Source of the DNA: Mycoemilia scoparia
Taxonomy: Eukaryota > Kickxellomycota > Kickxellomycetes > Kickxellales > Kickxellaceae
Assembly (NCBI GenBank): GCA_027575805.1
Contig: JANBPU010000031.1
Location: forward strand, 62,001-126,000
DNA: 64,000 nt
Reading direction: 5' to 3'
Shown one piece after another: positions 42,801-58,015 of the stretch. A program made the translations under genes and the position numbers. The first letter of the stretch is position 1. Each line of letters opens with the position of its first letter. Below the pieces are notes generated by a model. It did no database searches. It was given only the letters and a program-made list of their open reading frames with translations, and was not told the DNA's origin.

Positions 42801-44678
42801 TCATTGTATACTCCTTCATATGTTCCCAGATCCAGGGGTTATCTTCGGGCTTGTCACCATAGTTTAATTTAACACAGTCTCCCCACACGATGACTTCACG
42901 ACGAAGGTAGACCTTTGATTCAGGACCAGCAAAGTTGTCCAATGGATTACCGGCCCAGATCCAACCATTGTTTGCCAAAGCCATTTCGTCCTCAGACAAA
43001 TGCTTGGTAACCTCGTTTCTTGGAAGTCGGGTAAATAGTGGCTCAACGAGCCTGTATCTGTCGTTAATGGGCTTTTGGAACTTAGGGCTGTCCTTGCTGA
43101 GGCGCTCATAGACAACTCTGTTTCTGATATTATCTTTAATAGCAGTCAGATCCTGGTCATATTCACGGTAAAGAGGAAGATTGACAAAATCGAGGATCTT
43201 CCTCAATCTGTTCAAAACCTCGTCCTTTGACGCACCAGAACCACAAATAGAATAAATTACGTTTAGTGCAACTTGAGGATCGGGATTTCTGCCAAAGCGA
43301 TGACCCAGAGTCTTATTGATTCTGAACTTTCCGGATAAAAAGTTGAGCGAAGCATCGTTTTCTTGAACATTGTACTCGGAAATTTCATGGTCGGTATCTG
43401 AAGCAACTTGCTGATCTATAAGGGATGCCACATCCTTTACAGTCTCTTCGACATCGATAACATAGTACTGCCACAGATTGAGACCTTTTAGTACATTGTT
43501 GTTGAAAGCATCAATGACCCTATCAATATCTTTTTCGGAGTGTACCATACGTTGGACACCATATTTATCTAATTCACTACTGAAATTTGCAATTGCGCCA
43601 TCCAACTCAACAGCAGAACGCAGATGTGGAGAGTTCTTGACATTATAGCCAGCTTCGGGGTGGTGCTGAAGCCACTCGGAATTGTTGGCAGTATGGTTCC
43701 AGACAACATCAGTGGCACTGAGTAGTCCAAGATCACTTTCCATACTTTTAATCTCGTTTTCAAGCAAAGCCCATCTCTTAGCCTTGTCATCAGATGAAGT
43801 AGAGGTGATGTCAACATCCATGCCAGAGAATATCGAATCATCAAGATCCAATTGGTCGTAAATCGAATAAGGAGAATTGGATTCGCCACGCTTCTGGATA
43901 GGCATAAAGTGAATCATGTTATAGCCAAGCTCTGAGCTTTGACTAAAAATTTTGGACCAACGATTCAATGGCCCCAACCACTTTGACGAAGCTGACTGAA
44001 CTACGATACCATCGAGTGACAACCAATTCTGGTTCAAGTAGATTTGAGGATCAACCAAGAAATACGAAACGGGGGAGGTTTTCGTTACTTTGGTCCCATT
44101 ATCTGCGCCATCACCTTTGCTGCTGGCCTTGAGAACAGTATACTCGATGCTGTACTGATAAGGACCAGGTTTTTCGACCAGAAAGTCGCATATCATATCA
44201 GAACCATTGTCCTTAATGAATTGTCTTCTGTGGAATGTGCTTCTATCGTACTCTGATCCATCCAATGGATAATTGGTCAGCAAAACAGGTGACATTGAGG
44301 CTGCATATCCAGCTGGGATTCGAAATCGAATAGCATTGGCTTGGTTCACGCATTGCTTTACTCTTAGAAACTATCGACGCAATTGTGTATATACAAGGAA
44401 TCAGTGTTAGATATGGGCTAGCAGTACAAAGCTCTAAGTATAGGACATGGTGGCAGTAATTGTGGTATTGGCGCTATGTATAGGACCATGTTAGGTCGAG
44501 AAGCTGCCACTGCCCAACTAGCCGCTACTCACACACAAAGATCATTGCATATCTGTCTATGGGTTTAAGATGACGTTACCTTTTTGTCTTTGGGAGGAGA
44601 ACCGTCATTCTCCAGAGTCAAAAGCCATACAATGAGGTTTTGTGTCTTGTCAGTTGATGCGCTCGAGATCGCAGCCAT
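39832..44678 (-). CDS. GDB1: Glycogen debranching enzyme
   Basis: Exon 1 (44580-44678, 33 codons, MAAISSASTDKTQNLIVWLL...) joins exon 2 (39832-44370) across GTAACG ... GATAG in phase 0, giving 1545 residues, close to fungal Gdb1. Gdb1 has two activities. The N-terminal GH13-like 4-alpha-glucanotransferase carries LNQNWLSLDGIVVQS, LGYNMIHFMPIQKRGESNSP, DVVWNHTANNSEWL and FHGFRIDNCHSTP with the predicted nucleophile Asp568. The C-terminal amylo-1,6-glucosidase (GH133) carries HMRCWGRDTFIALDGLLLAT, ATWFWLKAVQDYC, GCDWKNGGLIKGG-like VDWKNGGLIKGGNLFNCGTW and GLPELTNLDGAYC near the end. It acts in the cytosol on the limit dextrin left by glycogen phosphorylase. The single large exon after a tiny first exon is typical of this window. 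Confidence 0.97.
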
Positions 44679-45628
44679 GGCTATTGGAAGTTATCAGCTT
44701 GTTAAAAGAAAGTTCAATAGGTAAAAGTAGAAAGAGAAGCTGCCAAAAATGTACGAGTTAATAGTAAAAATCGGACAAATATAACTATATCTATAAATGT
44801 GTGTGCAAATGGAACAGAAGTGTGAAAGAAATATGAGAGACGCAAGCCTCTGATCTAACAAAGGGAGTGGGTGTGAATAAAAGAGAGTGTGTGTGTGTGT
44901 TTAGGATGAGGGCTAGGTACTGAAAGGCCATTATCAATCCAATCGTATCAACGACTGATGTCCTGCGAGATCAAAGACGCAAAGAGTCTGGAGTCAAGGC
45001 AAGATGCAATAGCGAATCAGCGGATTTCTTGAAACTCACATTGGCCAATCTATTTCTGGATAGATTTGCCATCTATCCGCAAAGAGTTGGTTCATTTGCT
45101 CTTTCAGCCCTCAAAATCAATGACTCTAAAAAGGATTCATGTCTCTTTAATTTGGTGTAGTAAGCATACAGAATCGTGCCTAGTCATTCAAAAAACGCTT
45201 GCTTATGTGCCACGATGAGCTCTACAAATACATTTTCAAAGACATTGATATGAATGATTATAGGAAATGTGGCAGTACCCTACTACTTTACAGCATTTCA
45301 TAGCATTGCTGGCGTGTATTTTCAGAGCAGCAACAAATAAAAATATAGAAAGGGAAAAAAGAGGGGGAAGGAAAAGAGAAAGAAAGAGATAAAAAACAGC
45401 TAGAACTTTTATATGGAATTTGGTTAAAGGTCACATTAAAAAGATTAATAGAAGATAGAAAACTTCGTGTATCTGATGTAAAACTAGATATCAAGCAGGG
45501 TTGGGTTTATTTAGGTATATCACATACTATTGAGCTGTCCTCCCGAGAACACTGATGTATTTTTTGCATTTTGCCACTACGTGCTAGAACCTGAAGATGG
45601 AGAAATGTTTAGATCACGATACTAATGT
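44679..45628. promoter_or_regulatory. GDB1 promoter and MAP kinase 3' region
   Basis: 950 bp between two genes on the same strand. It contains a (GT)n run at 44887-44900, A/G-rich tracts at 45350-45390 and no accepted ORF. Confidence 0.45.
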
Positions 45629-47883
<2,255 letters not shown>

Positions 47884-49124
47884 TTTAACTGAATGAAGTT
47901 AAAGAAAGGTTGGCTAGAATACAAGAAATGGGGGTTGAGCCATGTGTGTGAGGCATTTATTGAATATCAAAGCTAGAAATGCGTGTCTAGCATTGTATTG
48001 TAAACGGAGAAATACCCATACGGAGATGTTTAGTATTAATTCGGGAGTTACTTACCAGGCTTTTGAAGGATTTTAACCAAATTGTGGTATTGCTGGAATG
48101 CAATTGCTTGAGTCAGTGAGCGTGGTAGGTGGTACAACAGAAAGCCCGTTTGTTGCAAGGAGTTATTGACAAGCGCTTGTGTATAGGGAAGATGCTGAGT
48201 GCGTGCGGGGTATTTTATGTCCCAGGAAGTGGTAACAAGCTAAGGAGATTGTGTATAAAACTAGAAAAGAGACCAGAGGTTGCTAAAAGAAAAGCAAAAT
48301 GTGGCATGGAACTTGAAGGATCCTTTAAAACGCTAGACAGTGTCTGTGTGTAGCTTCAGAATTGTGAGCTAGGCTGTTCTACGCTGTGTGTTTGTGTGTG
48401 CGAGTTTATGGACTTTGGCTATTGCAGGGATTTTTCAATGGACACCCGAGAGGGAGCCAGCAAAAGAGCGGTTGCAGTGGCAGCTGTGCGACTTTCTCAG
48501 CTGCAGAGAGAGAGAGCTTGTAACAGTAGGTTGAGGTGAGGGTCGCAACTGTCAGCGCTTCACCGCTTCACTTTGGATAAATAAGGTTTGAGCCAATAAG
48601 GATGCTGCGATGGTACACCACTGTGCCGTATGCACTCGAATCACTTGTGATGGCCAGACAGCAACCACAGGGATGGACAAGCAGGATAACGAAGCAAAAG
48701 GCAATTTGTCCACTCGTGTATTCAGTCAATATGCAAAGGTCACCGCACCCCCTTGCCGCATTGCCGAATTGTTCATGGATCTCTAATACTAGTTCCCGTC
48801 TACACCTAATCTTGGCATATTGGCTTATGTGACCTACATTTATGTATTCTGTGACTCTTCTGTTAACTCCTCCACCATTGTGTCTGGTCACTAAACTGGT
48901 CAGAATCAGCAGGTCCTTGTGCTTGTATCCCTGTATGCTGTAGAATGCCTTTTCGCCACCATCCATAGCTGCATGGCTTTAGTAGTAGCTATTATCTCCA
49001 TAGAACAAAGGAAATCATTCCTCTCATCAACTTCTCAACACAATGCTCTCTTATTGGATGCCTTTTTGGCTTACCACTCTCTCTCTCGCAGTCTTGCCTA
49101 TACATTTCCAATATAAACATATGT

Positions 49125-49273
49125 GAGTCTCCTTCAATGGTGTACTAGGATATTCCCTTTGATAATAGCCGACAACCCGCCAGACTCCAGCTAAAATGTA
49201 TGGCTTGTGGGATGGTTTGCAGGGAAGGTATGTTGTACCAGCCTGTTCCCTTCTAGATGAGACTCTACCATAC
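49125..49273 (+). repeat. Dispersed repeat family C, copy 2
   Basis: Shares CCAGCTAAAATGTATGG, TTTGCAGGGAAGGTATG, CTGTTCCCTTCTAGATGAG and a TACCATA end with the copies at 45852 and 20821. It abuts MITE copy 6. Confidence 0.65.
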
Positions 49274-49276
49274 GTA

Positions 49277-49390
49277 TCATAATCTTTAAATGGCACCTTT
49301 TGGCGGCCAATGTTTATAGGGGCATTTACAGCCAAATGGATGACCACCATTTGTTAGCAAATGGGTGCTCCCTTCAGAAACAACCGCCCA
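49277..49390 (+). repeat. MITE family A, copy 6 (diverged ends)
   Basis: TA flanks both ends. The termini are eroded (CATAATCTTTAAATGGCACC and the complementary right end CTCCCTTCAGAAACAACCGC). The interior is well kept: TTTTGGCGGCCAATG, TTACAGCCAAATGG and TTAGCAAATGGGTG. Confidence 0.7.
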
Positions 49391-49541
49391 TATTGCCATC
49401 ACCTTAGCACCACGCACCAACAGCATTCTCGGGTTACATGCAGAAGAGAAGAAAAGGGCATTTATTACAAAGCCATTTAGCAGAAAAGAAAAACAGTTTG
49501 GCCATATTTAGAAAGGTCTTTGCGTGCGAGAATACATAAAA

Positions 49542-50602
<1,061 letters not shown>

Positions 50603-51175
50603 TTTTTTCTATTAGTTATATTCGGTTGTTAGGTTAATTAGGAAGTGTGAACTAGCTAGTTTGTGTACTTTATTTTGGTAAGCTGTTTTATCATTACAGG
50701 CTCGCTTTCAGCTCTATTCTTTCTAGCCTTATAGTCTATTTGTATTTTTGTGAGATGTAGATAAATGTCTTGGAGCTATGAATACACAAAGAGCCTGCAA
50801 TTTATTTACATAATTCTTTGGTTTGTGCTTGATTTTGGATATATTTCAAGCAAAGCTAATGCTTGGAATTATGGGGAAAATAAATCCAGATAATTTGATC
50901 TGATCAGGATCCCCAACTTTTTTCTTTATTTTTTTGTTTGGCAAGTAATAACCACAGGTTGACGGTAATAAGGCTAAAGATAACTCAAAGCACTGACCCA
51001 ATTATTTACCCCCCACCCCCTCAACAAACACTCACAAGAAGGCAAATACCATTTCTATTCTACAAATATTTCTACTTTTCATAAGCTTTTCATTTCTTCA
51101 AAAATTTTCAGAATAACTCCGCGGTTACCATTTTCGGCATTTGTCAGGTCCTTTTCAGCATACAGTTATAAAAAA
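50603..51175. promoter_or_regulatory. Divergent promoter SIW14 / DUS1
   Basis: 570 bp between head-to-head genes, with T-rich (50915-50940) and C-rich (51009-51020) tracts. No gene or repeat seen. Confidence 0.5.
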
Positions 51176-52962
51176 ATGACTACAACAATTGCCACTACTA
51201 CTGCTGAATCTGTTGCTGAGAGTAAACCTACACAAGAGCCCCAAACACAGGCTGAGGACACCGAGACCAAGCTTAATAATAAGCCAGAGGGGTACGATTT
51301 TTTCCGCAATGTTTTGAAGTCACCCAAGTACGTAGTAGCTCCAATGGTAGATCAATCCGAGCTGGCCTGGAGAGTTTTGTCAAGGAAATATGGAGCCGAC
51401 CTTTGTTATACGCCAATGTTCCATGCCAGGATGTTTGGTGATCAAAGCAATTCTGGATATTACAGAGATATGTGGGAGGACGAGGTGGAAACTGGCCAGG
51501 ATCGTCCATTGATTGTGCAGTTTTGTGCAAACGACCCTGATAACTTGCTTAGAGCAGCACGCTTGGTCGAAGACAAGGCTGACGCTGTAGACTTGAATCT
51601 GGGATGTCCACAGCATATTGCTAAGCGAGGCCACTACGGATCTTTCTTGATGGAAGACTGGGACCTCGTATACAAAATGATAAATAACCTGCACCGCAAT
51701 CTCAAAATCCCTGTTACCGCCAAGATCCGTGTCTACCCTGATGTAGAAAAGAGCGTAGAGTACGCAAAGATGGTCGAATCGGCTGGCGCTCAAATGATTA
51801 CTGTACACGGAAGACTTCGCGAACAAAAGGGCCATAAAACTGGTCTTTGCGACTGGAATAAGATCAAGGCTGTAAAAGAAGCAGTTAAGGTCCCAGTTAT
51901 TGCTAATGGAAATATATTGTATTTCGAAGATATCCAAAGATGCATTGATGCTACTGGGGTAGATGGCGTGATGTCTGCTGAAACTAATCTCTATAACCCC
52001 GCCCTATTTTCTGGGCTAAACCCACCAGTTTGGCAAATGGCTGACGAATATTTGGATATTTGTCGAAAGATTCCCACTAAACCTGTATATATTCGTGGCC
52101 ATCTTTTCAAGCTATTCAGACAGGCATTGCCCAATCACATCGACATCCGCCAGAGGCTGGCTGAAGCCAAGTCTCTGGAAGATATGTCCGAGTTATCGGG
52201 CATCCTTAAGGAGCGCTTGCAAAAGCAGCAAGCCGAAGACAAGGAGTATGATCCAAGTAAGATATATATTGATGAGTTTGGATATCGTATTTACCCATCA
52301 TATCTGTGCCAGCCAGCAATTCGTCGGGAATTCGACAAATACAACTCCCAAGGCGAAAAGCCACTTGGCCGTGAGGTCTATGAAGAGAACATTGTCAGAG
52401 TTGACTACTCCAAGTTTTCAAAGTCCAAGGAAAACAATGGGGATTCAGTAACCGATAAAAGTCAAAATCCGGATGAACCAAAAGGCGAAAAGCGAGCCTC
52501 GAGTCCTAGCATCAAACAAAATGATGGAAAACCAAAAAAGAACAAGGTCAAAGGTAAGCCGGAGACCATTTAATATATAAGCACTAACATTCAGCTTTTT
52601 ATACAAAGTTGTTGTTGGGTATATTCTGACATTATTTTTATATAATCTACAATGTAGAATCTAAGCAAGAAAGAATCAAAAAGATATCTTCCTGCTTGCT
52701 ATGCAGCAATGTGCTTTCACCAAAGTGTACAAGACATTTATGCAAGAACTGCTGTCGTGGACTCACCAAGAGCCTTGAATCAGAGACGCCAAGCATTCCA
52801 GAGCTACCAGAAAATGCCCTTAAACAGCGATTGGAATTCGAGTGGACTGCTGCCACCATGCCTTTTTGTGAAACTCATGCACCGAAAGTTTTCAAAAAGT
52901 CAAACAAGACAACAGAGATTGACGACAAGGCTCGGCAGGAAACCATCAAGCAGGAATCGTAG
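51176..52962 (+). CDS. DUS1: tRNA-dihydrouridine(16/17) synthase Dus1 with C-terminal Cys cluster
   Basis: Exons 51176-52553 and 52658-52962 (AAAG|GTAAGC ... AATGTAG|AA) join to 560 residues. Dus1 reduces U16/U17 in the tRNA D-loop with FMN and NADPH. The TIM-barrel starts KYVVAPMVDQSELAWRVLSR. Blocks that follow: LCYTPMFHARMF, PLIVQFCANDPD, VDLNLGCPQHIAKRGHYGSF with catalytic Cys144, VTAKIRVY, MITVHGRLREQKGHKTG, and PVIANGNILYFEDIQ for FMN phosphate. Beyond the helical domain, a basic linker leads to the second exon. This encodes a Cys-rich segment (CLLCSNVLSPKC, HLCKNCCRG, then PFCETHAP), a probable zinc-binding tail as seen in eukaryotic DUS1L-type proteins. Without the splice the protein would end shortly after the donor and lose this segment. 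Confidence 0.96.
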
Positions 52963-53077
52963 AAATTATGTACTATCAACAAGGCTTGATATTGCTTTAG
53001 GTAGATGGATTTTGTAGATTTTCAATCCCATTTGCACAACTCTTGATCCAAAGGATTTTCATAAATTGTCAATATAA

Positions 53078-53201
53078 TTCACAAGGCTTTGGACAGAATG
53101 ATGGGTCCCGAGGAGTTGTAAATGCGTTGGGTCATGATTGGGCCAAGACCTGAATACCCAATTTTGCCTATTTCATATTTGATCCCCAGTGAAATCTCAC
53201 C
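53078..53201 (+). repeat. Dispersed repeat family B, copy 3
   Basis: It runs TTCACAAGGCTTTGGACAGA to GATCCCCAGTGAAATCTCAC. It matches copies at 14205, 20058 and 27448 in block order. Confidence 0.65.
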
Positions 53202-53307
53202 AAATGTAGACGATTTTGATATTTGTAACGGGATCCCATTAAAGCTGAAATTTAGCGCTTTGACCTGCCAATGGCATAAGCAAGTCAAAGCCCTTCTAAA
53301 TAAATCC

Positions 53308-53330
53308 TGATGATGATGATGATGATGATG
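53308..53330. repeat. (TGA)n microsatellite
   Basis: Seven to eight uninterrupted TGA units in the spacer downstream of DUS1. Confidence 0.9.
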
Positions 53331-53976
53331 CTAAAATTCCAGGGACTGCGTTAAGCACACTGTTCTCTAATGACGGGATGGTAGATCCATGATGAACATT
53401 AAAGCTGATGGATAAAGTCAATCAAAAATCAATCGCGCTTTATGCTACAAAGAGCACTTGGGTTGAGACAAGCAAACATGCCTTTTTGAAATCACATGCA
53501 TAAGGGGATACCAATAAAAAATGATTATGGTATTTACTAGAACCTTGATTTTTGAGCAGACTCTCTTGGCAGGACCCACAGTAGTAATAATCCCCAGTGT
53601 GGCACAGTCAACTTTGGAAATGCCAAGTTCTAAATAACCCTAAGGCTTACACTTGTGCACTTTAAAGGGAATTTTCCCGCTTTTACGTAAATACCTGTAT
53701 AGTCTTTACTTTTCTACTACTTGAAAATACCCGAATCCGAAAATTGATAGTATAAATTGAAGACCTTTTATTATTGCCAAAGAAGTCCTTTTCCCTCCAA
53801 GATAGCTGCTGTTTATTATCTTTATTATATGCTTACCAAAGTGCTTAAAAAATCATAGCTATATAAATATAAAGCACACACACACACACACGTGAGCAAG
53901 TCAAAAACATACACACTACGATCGACAAGGGTTCCAGGAAACAGACAAGCCTCTCTCTATCTAGAAATACTGCAGA

Positions 53977-56900
53977 ATGACAACTTCCTGGTTAGCTCAT
54001 TTCGTTGAAACACACCATGTGAGACTTAAAGAGAAATGCCGTTTTGCAATTAATGCTCTATGGCATGTCAAGGACAATACCAAAATTCCTGTGACCGTTG
54101 CAATTGTTACGAATGATGAAAAGGAAGCGCCTGAGGCCTGGTAAGTTTATCAAACAAACATTTGGGAGCATCATATATACTATATATGCTTATAAAAGCA
54201 TTTTCTAAATATTCCTACCAAGAATACTAAATCATAAATTCATACTTGTAGCGTTATATTGTTTGTGCAGGACGTAAATACGGTCTTTATTGCAATGTGC
54301 TTTCCAATCTACTCAACCACAACTGTCCGTGTCAACCTTATACCAACAGAGACAGCTGGTATTGTTGGTGAAAAAGGCGATACTCAAGGTAATGTAGTCT
54401 ACACATTTCCTATAGTTTACACCAGCCCCATGCCATGACAAATCACTTAGAGCCAAGAAGATAAATATTAATACTAAAAATTGTTTACAACATCGTGTTT
54501 CTTAGATCATGAAAGAGGAATTGAGATATTCAACACTAACCAGTACATGGATTTAGAGGTTATGGACCATAACGATGTGGAGCTTTTATGGCATGAGCTG
54601 AGGAGATACGTAGATGCTGCCAAGGAATGGAGCTTGCTTAGTGGCGGTGGCACTCATCAGTGGGTCGATTTCTATGTACCCAGCAGAAATATCATTGAAA
54701 TACTTCGAAATGAAAATGTTTCTTCAATATCCACAAGGGATCATGCCCATTCGATCCCCATCTCCTCATCAGCTGGCTCCCTTCGTAGCATAGAGTCTAT
54801 GGAGAGCTCGAATAGTAGCAGCGCCGGCAGTACTGGAATAAATACACAGCAACAGGTCAACAGAATAAACCATGAAATCAAAGAAGCCTTACTGTCAATG
54901 AGTGAGCCACTTGAGTTCAAGATCTGGGTCGGCACATGGAACGTCAACGAAAAGTTACCACCCAAGAATCTCAGTGAATGGATGGACTTTTTACCCAAGG
55001 AACACCACGGTTCTTCCTCGTCTAATACCGATACAACGACTACTAGCACATCTCCACCTCCATCAACACCTTCGATATCTACGCACAATCCCGTTTATAT
55101 GGACGACAGAAACGATATTCCCAAGGTTCTTGTATTTGGTATTCAAGAGCTAGATATGAGCAGCAGTTCGTTTGTTTACCATGACCAAACAAAGGAACAG
55201 GAATGGTATAGGTCAATTGACCTGACCTTGGGTTCTCTTGCTGGAAGCTATTCCAGAATAATTTCGAAACGTCTGGTTGGGATGCTAATAATTGTTTATG
55301 TTCACAAGAGTATCCGCCATGCTGTCTTGGCTTCGCAAAAGTGCCAGGTCAACTGTGGCTTCATGGGTCTAGGAAACAAAGGTGCAGTCTCTGCCCGCTT
55401 AAGAATCTGCGGATGCTCTATTACTTTTATATGTGCACATCTGGCAGCCCACCAGGGACCGGAATATGCTAAAGAACGAAACCGCCAAGCTCATTTAATA
55501 TTTGACAAGATCCATTTTGAATATGCAAACCAAGACAAAATTAATCCCTCGACTCTCCTCTACAACGTAATACATGCCGATCGCGACATCTTAGCCGCAC
55601 AGCATAAGGCCATAAAGACCTCAAGGAGCGACATTGTGATGTTTTTTGGTGACCTAAACTATCGCATTAATACAGATGCAGACAACATATACAGCCTAAT
55701 CAAGAGTGGCGATCGAAAGGAGCTCCTAAAGTACGATGAAATGTTAAACGAGCAGAGACCTGATGGAACCTTTGGCTATTTCAACGAGTCCCCCATCAAC
55801 TTTGATCCTACGTTCAAGGTTGTAGTCGGAAAATCAGAGTACAACCCCCAAAGATCGCCTGCCTGGACTGACAGAATCTTGTGGGCTACAAAGAAATTTG
55901 CTCAAAATGTTGAGCCTTGGTTCAAGATTAGTAACGTGTCTTATAACTCACATGTAAACATTAATACCAGCGACCACAAGCCTGTGTCTGCGATATTTTC
56001 TTTGGAAACCTTGGCCGTCAACCATACCAAATATGATAACGTATTGAGCGAAATTTTAAGAAAGATAGACCAGGACGACAGTCAGCCTTCGCCTCAAATC
56101 GAGCTATCGGAAACTGACATCAAACTGGGTAGCATCAACCTTCACAACCCAATCATCAAAACAGTGTCGCTTAAAAACACGGGCGATACAGATATCAAAT
56201 TTGAGTTTATACCTAAACCTGGAGAAGTTTTGCTCTTTTCTTCCTGGTTCCATGTTAGTCCAGTCAGGGGGTACATTCCAGCCCATTCTGATGTAACCCT
56301 CCAGTTCATGATATCCGTCAGAGGCGCAGTACATAGTGGATCCATTGTTGAGGGCAATTTGCGCGACTGGGTCATCCTCCAGGTCGACAATCGAAAGTTA
56401 CTATTTATTACCATTGGAGGAGAATGCCAGGAATCATGCTTTGGAACCAGCATAGAAAAACTCTGGTGGCCATTTGAGCACCATTCCGCTGGAACCATGT
56501 CCGATATCCAAAGATCCATGACTACTGGCAATACAGATGATAGCAAATCAATTTCTCTTGTCAACAAGCATATGCAAAGCCTTCAAGAAATATACAATTA
56601 CAGAGATGATGATTCTGGAGACCTCATGTTTGTTAACAACAATGATACACAAAACGAAAGCCTTGGTGTATCTGTAATTCCTAGACAGATAACTAAACTA
56701 GTAGAGTTTCTTATTGCCCATGCACAGGATAGCCCGAACCTGTTTATTCAGCCCGGAGATCCGACAAGAATTAATTACATTTATAGCTGCATAGATGACG
56801 ACAGGGATATTGACCCGGAACTCTTGTTTGGTCCAAAGGACAACCTAAAGGAATTCGTACCTGTCCCAATTCCTACTGATGAGCTTGAAAGCCTGATTCC

Positions 56901-57945
56901 TCAATCTGCCATTCCCTCAGCAAGCGCGTATTCTATGTATACACCCTTGCCCTCGACTTCAGCTTTGAGCGCCGTGTCAACATTCGAATATGGTGTATCA
57001 GAAAAGGTCGAAGGAGGCACACTAGAGTCTGAGGAGAAGATCGAAGAGTGCCATCATAAGCATAAAGAGGTCCAAGAGCTCATTCACAGCTTCACAAGGT
57101 TTTTCGAATCTCACCGCCACCACCACCACCACTATCCTCAATCATCTGGCCACAAATCTGAAAAGTCAACATCCTCTTCATCATCAAATACATCTTCATC
57201 CTTCTACTCCCTGGACTCTTCAACACCATCCACAGTTTCTTTGCAAATTCAGCCGACTAGGCAATCCCTTGCTGGTACAGCAACAACAACGACAGCGACA
57301 GTAGGTGCGGAAATTTTATCTCAACCTTCTCAGCAAACCACCTCAACTTTTGTTCCTGGCGAACCCCCAACAATGATGCAAAAGATGGACAAGCTTTTAG
57401 GCGTATTGTCAGCTGGTCAATGTCTTTTAGGCTTGTTACGACAATTGCCAGAATCTGTAGTGCCATCAGAGGCATTTGAGAGATTTATAGACATCAATTC
57501 GACACCTGACAATGCTATACTAGAAAAGCTCAATCGACTTTATCCACTTCACTATAACCTGCTTCTGTATATTGTCAGTGGCTTGATATATATATTGAAA
57601 CATAATAAATATTTGAAGGCAAAGTCTACAAATATTGGTAAGTATTCCATTCTGATTAAGTATTGGTTTATTTATTTGCATGGGTTAGATTGAAAAGGCA
57701 TTACAACCAAGGCCATGATTTAACACATATCTGCTCTACCCTTTCTGATGTGTATAGTTTCATTGTTCGCACGAGTTTTGTTGAGAAAACCAAGGCCGAT
57801 CGGCGTTATTGGCAATGAAGGAAGTGCCAGTGATGTTGGTGGAGGAAACATTAGCAATACAAACTATAATGAAGAAAAGAATTCAAAGAAATGGAATGAC
57901 TTTAGAGTACGATTTATCCGTTACATTATCGAATTGAATTCTTAG
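53977..57945 (+). CDS. OCRL/INPP5B-like inositol polyphosphate 5-phosphatase with ASH and RhoGAP-like domains
   Basis: Exons 53977-54140, 54252-54388, 54506-57637 and 57758-57945 join to 1206 residues. The N-terminal 130 residues have a PH-like character. The 5-phosphatase domain spans about 238-600: FKIWVGTWNVNEKLPP, VFGIQELDMSS, GLGNKGAVSARL, FICAHLAAHQGPEYAKERN, MFFGDLNYRIN, SPAWTDRILWATK and NTSDHKPVSAIF, so the catalytic Asn, His and Asp residues are present. An immunoglobulin-like ASH domain (about 620-740, ending near LLFITIGGECQE) follows. Then a RhoGAP-like domain starts IPRQITKLVEFLIAHAQD, is interrupted by a Ser/His-rich insert, and resumes as LLRQLPESVVPSEAFERF to LFARVLLRKPRP. 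This is the animal OCRL/INPP5B plan, acting on PI(4,5)P2 at endosomes and Golgi. The GAP arginine is not evident, as in OCRL. Confidence 0.93.
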
Positions 57946-58015
57946 TTTAAAAATTATATATTTTTGTCCTTTTTTTCCAAAACTAAAAAATAAAAACAAA
58001 ATTTTATTGTAGCTG

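Larger units (their letters stand above)
47884..49541. other. HOG1 upstream region and repeat-bearing spacer
   Basis: 1.66 kb. The first part should contain the HOG1 promoter, with a G/A-rich run around 48500-48520. Repeat C copy 2 and MITE copy 6 lie at its far end. A minus-strand open frame (48568-48966, 132 codons from ATG) has no recognisable feature and overlaps another frame, so it is not called. Confidence 0.45.
52963..53976. other. Spacer between DUS1 and the OCRL-like gene
   Basis: 1 kb with repeat B copy 3, a (TGA)n run (53308-53330) and a (CA)n run near 53877-53890, then the promoter of the 5-phosphatase gene. No gene seen. Confidence 0.5.

Noticed and set aside
48568..48966. 132-codon ORF on the minus strand upstream of HOG1
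   Set aside because: No domain; overlaps another open frame on the opposite strand and lies in promoter-like DNA.
51380..51937. 185-codon ORF antisense to DUS1
   Set aside because: Lies wholly within the conserved catalytic domain of DUS1 on the other strand; a shadow of its codon bias.
54481..54505. Independent start for the 5-phosphatase ORF at 54481
   Set aside because: It begins with TTG and lies in an intron; a TTAG acceptor at 54502-54505 joins upstream exons at 53977 and 54252 in frame.
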